In this document: positions 8,400-15,721 of the stretch, piece after piece | Position numbering within the stretch: position 1 is the first letter of the stretch | Layout of the letters: each line of letters opens with the position of its first letter | Assembly: GCF_022549775.1 (NCBI RefSeq) | Contig: NZ_JAKZGP010000035.1 | Coordinates: 1-52,686 of the forward strand | DNA length: 52,686 nt | Origin: Belliella filtrata | GTDB taxonomy: Bacteria > Bacteroidota > Bacteroidia > Cytophagales > Cyclobacteriaceae | Direction of reading: 5' to 3' | The notes under the pieces: generated by a model | The model's input: the letters and a program-made list of their open reading frames with translations, nothing else | Told to the model about the DNA's origin: nothing | Database searches by the model: none | Program-made: the position numbers and the translations under genes

Positions 8400-8993
8400 T
8401 CAAACTTTCCTATTTCCAATCCATCTTGAGCCATCTTCTAGGTCTTGATGAACTACACTTCCAGCACCGATGACACACCACCTGCCGATTTTGACATTGG
8501 GTAATATCACAGACTTCGCACCTACCAAAGTACCTTGTCCTACCTGCACATTTCCACACAAAGTACATCCAGGTGCAATATGTGTAAAATCCTCGATTTT
8601 ACAATCATGATCAATTGAAGCTAAAGTGTTTAGAATCACATGATCACCAATACTACTATCCACTTTGACCACAACCCTCTCCATCACTATTGTACCCATC
8701 CCTAAAGATACTGACTTTGAGACAAGTGCAGACTCGTGGATTACAGTGGTAAACTGAGCATTTTTGAACCTTTCATTAGCAAACTTATATCTTCCTTGAT
8801 TACTTCCTATAGCTATGATTATTGGATACTCATTTGGCAATGTGGAAGGAATCGGTGTGGTTACTCTCATGCCCATCACATACTCAAGCTGTAAATCATC
8901 ATCAAAGATACCAGCTATATGCTCCTTATTGGGAAACAAATCGATTATCGCTTTAGCATGCCCTGATGCTCCTATGATATTAACCAAACCCAT
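8400..8993 (-). CDS. pglD: Sugar O/N-acyltransferase, PglD/NeuD family
   Basis: 197-residue acetyltransferase. The N-terminal nucleotide-sugar-binding Rossmann-like half starts VNIIGASGHAKAIID, the NeuD/PglD signature. The C-terminal half is a left-handed beta helix of hexapeptide repeats (for example VKVDSSIGDHVILNTLASI and VQVGQGTLVGAKSVILPNVK). The conserved His-Asp pair IDHDCKIEDF near residue 125 corresponds to the catalytic base region of PglD. The likely reaction is acetyl-CoA-dependent N4-acetylation of the UDP-4-amino sugar made by the PglE-like enzyme, giving UDP-di-N-acetylbacillosamine. It starts three bases after pglC ends. The exact acceptor is inferred from the cluster. Confidence 0.92.
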   Translation of the reverse strand: MGLVNIIGASGHAKAIIDLFPNKEHIAGIFDDDLQLEYVMGMRVTTPIPSTLPNEYPIIIAIGSNQGRYKFANERFKNAQFTTVIHESALVSKSVSLGMGTIVMERVVVKVDSSIGDHVILNTLASIDHDCKIEDFTHIAPGCTLCGNVQVGQGTLVGAKSVILPNVKIGRWCVIGAGSVVHQDLEDGSRWIGNRKV

Positions 8994-8996
8994 GGC

Positions 8997-9611
8997 CTAA
9001 GCAATTTGATTTCCCTTGAACTTCCCTACTGTAACATGCCCCTGCTGAGTGACTCCCTTTCCTGACAATACATTTACACAAGTGATGAGAAGAATTTTCA
9101 AATCAAGCACAAAACTCAAGTGCTGAACATACCAAACATCAAACTCAAATTTGTGACTCCAATCAATGGCATTACGACCGTTCACTTGTGCCCAGCCTGT
9201 GATTCCTGGTTTGACAAGATGCCTTTGGTTTTGAACAGAATCGTATAATGACAAATACTCAACAAGCAAAGGACGAGGGCCTACCATACTCATATCACCA
9301 ACAAGTACATTGATAAGCTGTGGCAGTTCATCTAGTGAAGACTTTCTTACTATTCTGCCAAACTTTGTGATTCTTTGACTGTCTGGAAGTGAATTACCAG
9401 ATGTGTCGAAAGCATCATTCATTGTTTTGAATTTTATGATTCTGAAAACCTCTCCATTCAACCCTGGTCTTTCTTGGTAAAAGAAAGCTTCACCATTCTT
9501 ATTGATTAAGGTGAGGACCATCCATATGACAAGAAAAAACGGCAAAAAGATAATGGTAAGCACAAGTGCTACGAACAAATCTAATATCCTTTTACCAACC
9601 TGATTATACAT
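8997..9611 (-). CDS. pglC: Initiating phosphoglycosyl transferase, PglC-like
   Basis: 204-residue bacterial sugar transferase of the short monotopic class. It has one N-terminal hydrophobic re-entrant helix (residues 9-35, ILDLFVALVLTIIFLPFFLV) and then the catalytic core: FRIIKFKTM, RKSSLDELPQLINVLVGDMS with the catalytic Asp-Glu pair, GPRPLL, and KPGITGWAQVNGRN. Such enzymes move a phospho-sugar from UDP-sugar onto undecaprenyl phosphate at the inner face of the cytoplasmic membrane. Next to pglE, pglD and pglF the donor is probably UDP-di-N-acetylbacillosamine. Its start overlaps the end of pglE by eight bases, so expression is likely coupled. Confidence 0.92.
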   Translation of the reverse strand: MYNQVGKRILDLFVALVLTIIFLPFFLVIWMVLTLINKNGEAFFYQERPGLNGEVFRIIKFKTMNDAFDTSGNSLPDSQRITKFGRIVRKSSLDELPQLINVLVGDMSMVGPRPLLVEYLSLYDSVQNQRHLVKPGITGWAQVNGRNAIDWSHKFEFDVWYVQHLSFVLDLKILLITCVNVLSGKGVTQQGHVTVGKFKGNQIA

Positions 9612-10749
9612 ACTTTTTCTTGTTTATGCCCTGCTCCAAAATTACGGATACAACCCTCTGTTGATCCTCCATTTTCAATTGGGGGCTACTTGGAAGACAA
9701 AGACCTTGTTCAAAGATGATTTCAGCGACCTCACCTCCAAAATACATGCATCCTGAAAAGGATTTCTGTAAATGAAGCGGTTTCCAAACAAACCTACTTT
9801 CAATATTATTGTCATTTAAGCTCAGCCTGAGCATTTCTTTATCAAATCCTGATTTATGCGCATCAATACGAATCGTAGTCAACCACCTGTTAGCAAAAAC
9901 ATCATCAGGCTCTTCCAAAAATGTAACTCCCGGAAATTCACCTAAAATTGTTTTATAAGATTCATATACTTTTCTTCTTCCAGCAATTTTTCCTGATATA
10001 TCCTCTAGTTGAGCCAAACCAACGGCAGCTTGCACATTTCCAAGTCTAAAATTGTAGCCAATCTCCAAATGTTCAAAATAATGGACATTTTCCCTCGCTT
10101 GAGAAGCTAATTTCCTCGCTCTCTCAAGTAAGTTTGAATCATCAGCAATCAATGCTCCACCACCTCCTGTAGTAATAATTTTATTACCATTGAATGAAAA
10201 TACACCTACTTTTCCAAGTGTACCGCAAGGTCTATTTTTATAGCTTGAACCCATTGATTCTGCAGCATCTTCGAGTATGGGTACTTGATATTTTGTACCT
10301 AAAGCCAGAATTTCATCATACATTGCTGGCATGCCAAACAAATCTACCACCACGATTGCTTTCGGCAATTTTCCTTTTTTGTCAAGCTCACTCAATGCTT
10401 CTTCTAAAGCCTCAGGGCACATGTTCCAAGTAGTGGGCTCACTATCAACAAATACAGGAATAGCCCCCAAGTAAACAATAGGATTGGCAGAAGCGCAAAA
10501 AGTAAAAGATTGGCAAATCACATAATCCCCTGCTTCAACGCCAAGTAACATTAACCCAAGATGAATGGCTGAAGTACCTGAGTTTAAACCAACAGCTTTC
10601 ATAGGCTGTACATGTCCGTCTAGTGCATATTCGAACTCACTCAAAAAGTCTCCACCAGCTGCAATATAGGGAGTTGTAAGCACCTTTGATATATATAGCG
10701 CTTCATTTCCATTATAAAGAGGAGAAGATAAAAGGATAGGACTTTGCAT
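9604..10749 (-). CDS. pglE: PLP-dependent UDP-sugar aminotransferase, PglE/DegT family
   Basis: 381-residue DegT/DnrJ/EryC1/StrS-type aminotransferase. Residues near the N-terminus (SSPLYNGNEALYISKVL) match the PglE-type opening. GLNSGTSAIHLGLMLLGV contributes to cofactor binding. VEDAAES-type wording appears as LEDAAESMGS, with the PLP-ring Asp. The Schiff-base lysine is in SFNGNK near residue 187. The C-terminal RFVWKPLH segment is typical. It should transfer an amino group from glutamate to the 4-keto sugar made by PglF. It is the first gene of the pglE-C-D-F cluster; a 173-base AT-rich gap separates it from the WecA-like gene upstream. Confidence 0.92.
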   Translation of the reverse strand: MQSPILLSSPLYNGNEALYISKVLTTPYIAAGGDFLSEFEYALDGHVQPMKAVGLNSGTSAIHLGLMLLGVEAGDYVICQSFTFCASANPIVYLGAIPVFVDSEPTTWNMCPEALEEALSELDKKGKLPKAIVVVDLFGMPAMYDEILALGTKYQVPILEDAAESMGSSYKNRPCGTLGKVGVFSFNGNKIITTGGGGALIADDSNLLERARKLASQARENVHYFEHLEIGYNFRLGNVQAAVGLAQLEDISGKIAGRRKVYESYKTILGEFPGVTFLEEPDDVFANRWLTTIRIDAHKSGFDKEMLRLSLNDNNIESRFVWKPLHLQKSFSGCMYFGGEVAEIIFEQGLCLPSSPQLKMEDQQRVVSVILEQGINKKKYV

Positions 10750-10922
10750 TAAATTGTGATGATTTGACCTCTAAAGTAGTCAATCAATCATGCAAAACAA
10801 GTGTTTTAAAAAGAAAAAAAACATGGAAATCAGGCTTAAAAAGTCACAAAACTTAAAAAAAAATTAGAATTGCAAAAATCACATGACCTAAAGCAAAATA
10901 ACATCAATGAAAGTATAAACCA

Positions 10923-12080
10923 CTAATTTTCATTTAGCTCAAGCTTTTTTATAATCTTAGCATTTATTTCTGGAGAAACCTTTCTAGCTTTCTTAGATTT
11001 CTTCAAAGATAAAATCGGAGGGGTCTGACTTTGTATTTCTTTGACCCTTCTGAGCGTAATTACATCGAGCCTTAAACCAAGTACTACTGCGGTCAAAACA
11101 ACCAAAGGCAGCATAACATAATCATTGAACCTGGTCCCCAAAAACATTACAGCAATAAAAAACAACATGATGCCTGTCATGGACAAAGCTACTTGATCAT
11201 GTCTCAAACCCATCCTCATCATGAAATGATGAATATGGCTTTTATCCGCCGAGAATGGTGATTTCCCTCTTCTAATCCTTTTGGTAAAAATCCTACAAGT
11301 ATCATATACTGGTACAATCAACAGCGCAAAACCTGAAGCTATAGGAGCATTGAATTTCCAACCTTCAAAACCAGACATGGTACCATTGGAATCAACAAAA
11401 AGCACAGTCATAACAGAAAGTGCAAATCCTAAACTAAGTGATCCCGTATCACCCATAAATATTTTTGCTGGATGCCAATTGTAAATCAAAAAAGAGAGAA
11501 TTCCACCTACTAATATAAATGAAAACGAACTAAATGCGCTCATATCTGCTTGCAAAAACCACCAACCCAAAAAGGTAAATGCGACAAGTGATAAAGACCC
11601 AGCCAAGCCATCCAAACCATCAATCAAATTAAAAGAGTTAGTTAAGGCCACAATTGTGAAGATGGAAATACCATAACTGAGTAATACTGGTATTTCATAA
11701 ATCCCCATAAAGCCATAGAGACCAGAAATACGAATATCTCCAAAAACCACTACCATGTAAGTTGCAACCAATTGACCCAAGAGCTTATGCCAAGGCCTTA
11801 AATCAACAAGATCATCTCTTAAACCCAATAAAAACATCAAACCAAAAGCGGTAAGAAAAAACCTTATTTCTACCAAGTCTGGAAATGAAAACCAGGTTAT
11901 GCTTGCAACAAATGCGCCAATCACAAAGCTGACACCTCCCATAGATGGTGTGAATCCAGTGTGAATTTTACGCCCACCCGGAGCATCTATCATTTTGAGT
12001 TTTTTCAATACTAAAATCAATATCGGAGTTACAAGAAATCCAACGATGAATGAAGTGCTGAGGGCAAGAAAAGTTATCAT
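10923..12080 (-). CDS. Undecaprenyl-phosphate phosphoglycosyltransferase, WecA/MraY family (GT4)
   Basis: 385-residue polytopic membrane enzyme with about ten hydrophobic segments. The family signatures are present: GGVSFVIGAF, LGLRDDLVDLRP (Asp-Asp, about residue 88), NSFNLIDGLDGLAGS, IFMGDTGSLSLGFA, and the HIHHFMMRMG histidine motif near 290. It probably moves N-acetylglucosamine-1-phosphate from UDP-GlcNAc to undecaprenyl phosphate to start a surface polysaccharide. The start is set at the ATG 12080-12078. The 16-codon longer frame begins at a TTG (12128) that is itself the -33 element of a well-formed promoter, so it cannot be in the mRNA. The polar C-terminal tail (about residues 345-385) is Lys-rich. 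Confidence 0.92.
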   Translation of the reverse strand: MITFLALSTSFIVGFLVTPILILVLKKLKMIDAPGGRKIHTGFTPSMGGVSFVIGAFVASITWFSFPDLVEIRFFLTAFGLMFLLGLRDDLVDLRPWHKLLGQLVATYMVVVFGDIRISGLYGFMGIYEIPVLLSYGISIFTIVALTNSFNLIDGLDGLAGSLSLVAFTFLGWWFLQADMSAFSSFSFILVGGILSFLIYNWHPAKIFMGDTGSLSLGFALSVMTVLFVDSNGTMSGFEGWKFNAPIASGFALLIVPVYDTCRIFTKRIRRGKSPFSADKSHIHHFMMRMGLRHDQVALSMTGIMLFFIAVMFLGTRFNDYVMLPLVVLTAVVLGLRLDVITLRRVKEIQSQTPPILSLKKSKKARKVSPEINAKIIKKLELNEN

Positions 12081-12097
12081 AAAAAGACCAATTTGTT

Positions 12098-12128
12098 CAA
12101 AGGTAAAAAGGATAAATGTCAATATCAA
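12098..12128 (-). promoter_or_regulatory. Bacteroidota-type promoter of the WecA-like gene
   Basis: On the minus strand TTG (12128-12126), 20 bases, then TACCTTTG (12105-12098). This is an exact match to the TTG/TAnnTTTG pattern of Bacteroidota housekeeping promoters. Transcription would begin near 12091, about 11 bases before the chosen ATG, giving a very short leader. The AT-rich stretch 12129-12404 between it and the TlpA gene shows nothing else. Confidence 0.75.
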
Positions 12129-12404
12129 TAGAATATCAAAAAAAGTATAAAAAGTCTTGATAAATTAAAATAAATAATTTTTCCAAATTAGATAATTAAT
12201 GTATTTTAAATAAATAAAAAGGTGTTATAAACTTTCTCCCTAGTCATATTTCACGAATTAAAGCAATAAACAACAGAATCTATGGGATTTAAAAAATTCC
12301 AATTACAACTATACAATATTTAATCTAGTCCAGCGTTTTTATTGCCGAGTCTTTTTTTATTTCTAAAAGAACGAAAGAGTTTGTTGAATTCATGTATACA
12401 AATC

Positions 12405-12986
12405 TCATACTTTTATCAAGCTTTTCAGAAACAATCTAAATTCTTGGGTGTCAAAATTACTCATTCCCTCTTGATAAAATAAAATTTGTCCCTTTTCATC
12501 TACAACAAAAGTTGTAGGAATTGACTGGGATTGCAAAGAAGAATTTAGACCATGAGATGCATGATAAATGGGAAAATCCCAGCCTTTATCCTTTACCAGC
12601 ATTTTACTTTTCTCAAAATCCTTATCCGTCGCAATCATCATGAAATCAATACCCTTTTCATCTTTGAACTTCTCATACAATGAAGCTATATGTGGCATTT
12701 CAGCCCGGCAAGGCGGACACCATGTAGCCCAGATATTGATAAAGATAATCTTCCCCTCTAGTTGCTTCAGCTCAAATACTTCTCCATTGATATCTGTAAA
12801 ATGGCCAGCATAGTTGAATGTCTCAAAGGTCTTATTTTCTAAAACAATCTTGGGTTTGATAAGTCCTGTTGAAAGCAAGGCCGATTGTATCCCACCCATG
12901 ATTGGAGTGATCAATCCTGTAAAATACAAGAATGCAAATATTGATAGTATTAATCCCCAGCTTTTAAATTCTTTTTTCCAATTCAT
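12405..12986 (-). CDS. TlpA/ResA-like membrane-anchored thioredoxin
   Basis: 193-residue thiol-disulfide oxidoreductase. One transmembrane helix at residues 10-30 anchors it in the cytoplasmic membrane with the thioredoxin domain outside. The domain (about 55-193) has the redox motif WATWCPPC, Cys90 and Cys93, preceded by KIIFINIW and followed by RAEMP. The cis-proline loop is SIPTTFVVDEKG near 155. Such proteins reduce cysteines of cytochrome c apoproteins or other envelope proteins. No cytochrome maturation gene is nearby, so the partner is unknown. It is transcribed divergently from tex. Confidence 0.92.
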   Translation of the reverse strand: MNWKKEFKSWGLILSIFAFLYFTGLITPIMGGIQSALLSTGLIKPKIVLENKTFETFNYAGHFTDINGEVFELKQLEGKIIFINIWATWCPPCRAEMPHIASLYEKFKDEKGIDFMMIATDKDFEKSKMLVKDKGWDFPIYHASHGLNSSLQSQSIPTTFVVDEKGQILFYQEGMSNFDTQEFRLFLKSLIKV

Positions 12987-13258
12987 ATTTGCAAAACCAT
13001 AATTAATACCTAAAACTAATTCAGATTAATAAAACAACAAACAAATCCTCACCTATTCAGATGCACTTTTAACTACGTGATTACATTTTATTGATTAGTC
13101 GTATATGTAACTAGTCTTGTCTGAGCACCTTTGAATCTGAAGTAAAATTACTTACAGATTTCCAGTATTTTAGTGACAAAACATACAATTACAATCCTTA
13201 ACTTTTTCTAAGCAAAAGGATAAATTCTAACTTGCGCCTCTTAATTTTAGTAAAGAAG

Positions 13259-15499
13259 ATGAATATAGACCATTATTTAAAAATAGCCGAAGAGCTCAAC
13301 ATCAAGCTAAAGCAAGTAACTGATACAGTAGGGTTATTGGACGAAGGAGCAACTGTTCCCTTTATTTCTCGATACAGGAAAGAGGTTACGGGAAGCTTGG
13401 ATGAAGTACAAGTGGCAGCCATTAGGGATAGATCCTTACAGCTTAGAGAGCTAGATAAAAGAAGAGAAGCTATCTTGAAATCAATTAAAGAACAGGGGAA
13501 ACTTGATGAGGCATTAGAGAAAAAAATCAATGCCGCCGAAACTATGGCTATATTAGAAGATCTATATCTTCCATATAAACCAAAAAGAAGAACCAAAGCT
13601 ACAATTGCAAAAGAAAAGGGATTAGAGTCATTAGCAACCTTGATCTTTGAGCAGAAATCAATCGATTTAGATTCAGAAGCAGCAAAGTATATCTCGGAAG
13701 AAAAAGAAGTAGCAAGTACTGAAGAAGCACTTCAAGGAGCTAGGGACATCATAGCTGAATGGATAAATGAAAATGTAGAGGTTAGAAAGAAGATGAGAGA
13801 TCTTTTTGTCGAAGAGGGGATTTTTGTTTCTAAAGTCATCCCAGGAAAAGAAGCAGAGGCTATCAAGTACAAAGACTATTTTGACTGGTCAGAACCTGTT
13901 AAGTCAGCTCCTTCTCACAGGGTTCTTGCCATGAGAAGAGGTGAGAAGGAATTGTTTCTTATGCTGGACTCATGTCCTGAAGAGAACACTGCCATTGCTT
14001 TGATGGATAATGTGATTTTAGAAAACGAGGCAAATAGTTCTGTAGACCAGGTAAAACAATCCATCAGAGATTGCTACAAAAGATTACTGAAGCCTTCAAT
14101 GGAAACTGAGGTTCGCCTATTGACAAAAAGAAGAGCAGACGAAGAAGCGATAAAGGTATTTGCTGAGAATCTTAGACAATTACTTTTAGCTGCCCCACTT
14201 GGAGAAAAAGCAGTAATGGCCATTGATCCAGGTTTTCGTACTGGGTGCAAGACTGTGTGCCTTGGACAGCAAGGTCAATTGCTTAGCTATGAAGCCATCT
14301 ATCCAAATGAACCACAGAAACGAACGCATGAAGCTGGGGTAACTGTGAGATCTATGGTCGAAAAATATAATGTAGAAGCCATAGCAATAGGAAATGGAAC
14401 TGCAAGTAGAGAGACAGAAGCATTTGTTAAAAGTCTTGGCTTACCCAAAAATGTTATCATCACCATGGTCAATGAAAGCGGAGCCTCCATTTACTCTGCT
14501 TCTGAAGTTGCCAGAGATGAATTTCCAGACCTCGATCTGACGATAAGAGGAGCTGTCTCTATAGGTAGAAGGTTGATGGATCCGCTGGCAGAGCTTGTTA
14601 AGATAGATGCCAAGTCTATAGGCGTAGGACAATATCAACATGATGTAGATCAAACGTCCCTAAAAAATTCCCTCGATGATACGGTGATGAGTTGTGTGAA
14701 CGGTGTCGGCGTAGAGATCAATACTGCATCAAAGCAATTATTAACTTATGTCTCTGGTCTAGGACCTGTTTTGGCGCAAAACATCGTAAGCTATAGGACA
14801 GAAAATGGCCCATTCAAGTCTAGGGCTGAAATTAAAAAAGTTCCTAGATTGGGAGACAAAGCATTTGAACAAGCCGCAGGTTTTTTGCGAATTAGAAATG
14901 CAAAACATCCGCTTGATAGCTCTGCTGTACATCCAGAAAGGTATGATCTTGTTGAAAAAATGGCCAAAGACATAGGAGCTAATTTATCGGAATTGATGAG
15001 CTCAGACGAGCTTAGATCCAAAATCATTTTGAAAAACTACGTATCTGAAACCGTCGGAATTCCTACCCTGCAAGATATCATGGAAGAACTTTCCAAGCCA
15101 GGAAGAGATCCTAGGGAAACATTTGAAGTCTTCAATTTCCAAGAAGGTGTCAATGAAATGTCTGACTTGAAAGTCGGGATGAAATTACCTGGAATTGTCA
15201 CAAATATTACGAAATTTGGTGCATTTGTAGACATAGGTGTTCATCAAGATGGCTTGGTACACTTGAGCCATTTGGCTGATAAATTCATCAACGACCCCAA
15301 TGAGGTAGTATCTGTAAGTCAAAAAGTGGAAGTAACTGTGATGGAAGTAGACATCCCAAGAAAGAGAATTGGACTTAGTATGAAATCAGATCCTTTTGCT
15401 GAACGAGGAAAAGTAAAGCAAAAAAATAAAAAGGAGGAACCTGAAGCCGAAGGAGATCTTGCAGCTAAGCTAGCAATGCTTAAAGGTAAGTTTAGGTAA
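13259..15499 (+). CDS. tex: RNA-binding transcription accessory protein Tex
   Basis: 746 residues from the ATG at 13259; the nine-codon extension to a TTG is not needed. Domain order matches Tex. The N-terminal helical domain contains VPFISRYRKEVTG. A YqgF/RNase H-like domain begins VMAIDPGFRTGCKT. The helix-hairpin-helix part includes YVSGLGPVLAQNIVSYR and VPRLGDKAFEQAAGFLRI. A C-terminal S1 RNA-binding domain has KVGMKLPGIVTNITKFGAFV and HQDGLVHLSHLAD. A Lys/Glu-rich tail follows. Tex binds RNA and associates with transcription complexes in several bacteria. A good terminator follows directly. It is divergent from the TlpA gene. Confidence 0.97.
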   Translation: MNIDHYLKIAEELNIKLKQVTDTVGLLDEGATVPFISRYRKEVTGSLDEVQVAAIRDRSLQLRELDKRREAILKSIKEQGKLDEALEKKINAAETMAILEDLYLPYKPKRRTKATIAKEKGLESLATLIFEQKSIDLDSEAAKYISEEKEVASTEEALQGARDIIAEWINENVEVRKKMRDLFVEEGIFVSKVIPGKEAEAIKYKDYFDWSEPVKSAPSHRVLAMRRGEKELFLMLDSCPEENTAIALMDNVILENEANSSVDQVKQSIRDCYKRLLKPSMETEVRLLTKRRADEEAIKVFAENLRQLLLAAPLGEKAVMAIDPGFRTGCKTVCLGQQGQLLSYEAIYPNEPQKRTHEAGVTVRSMVEKYNVEAIAIGNGTASRETEAFVKSLGLPKNVIITMVNESGASIYSASEVARDEFPDLDLTIRGAVSIGRRLMDPLAELVKIDAKSIGVGQYQHDVDQTSLKNSLDDTVMSCVNGVGVEINTASKQLLTYVSGLGPVLAQNIVSYRTENGPFKSRAEIKKVPRLGDKAFEQAAGFLRIRNAKHPLDSSAVHPERYDLVEKMAKDIGANLSELMSSDELRSKIILKNYVSETVGIPTLQDIMEELSKPGRDPRETFEVFNFQEGVNEMSDLKVGMKLPGIVTNITKFGAFVDIGVHQDGLVHLSHLADKFINDPNEVVSVSQKVEVTVMEVDIPRKRIGLSMKSDPFAERGKVKQKNKKEEPEAEGDLAAKLAMLKGKFR

Positions 15500-15504
15500 A
15501 TAGT

Positions 15505-15545
15505 GAAGCGACTCAGTCATTTTAGCTAAATGGTTGAGTCGCTTT
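15505..15545 (+). terminator. Rho-independent terminator of tex
   Basis: Hairpin AAGCGACTCA (15505-15514) pairing with TGAGTCGCTT (15534-15543), extended inward by ATTTA-type pairs around a TAGC centre. It is followed by TATTATTT. The stem begins five bases after the tex stop codon. Confidence 0.8.
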
Positions 15546-15721
15546 ATTATTTAAAACCGTGAAACTACATGCAAGGTCCCCCTTTTACTAAGCTTTGTAT
15601 TGAGTTAAAACATTGCTAATGCCTTTAAATAATATTTTAAAATTAAATTTCTTTTAGCAGAAACTCTCAATTATCATTTACTTCCACTTTTTACTGATAA
15701 GCCTTCTAAAAGATAATTCAT

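Noticed and set aside
8231-8434. 67-codon minus-strand frame between pglD and pglF
   Set aside because: It overlaps the end of pglD and runs through low-complexity repeats; the translation (KKREARNEIHKSHISHL) is typical of translated repeat.
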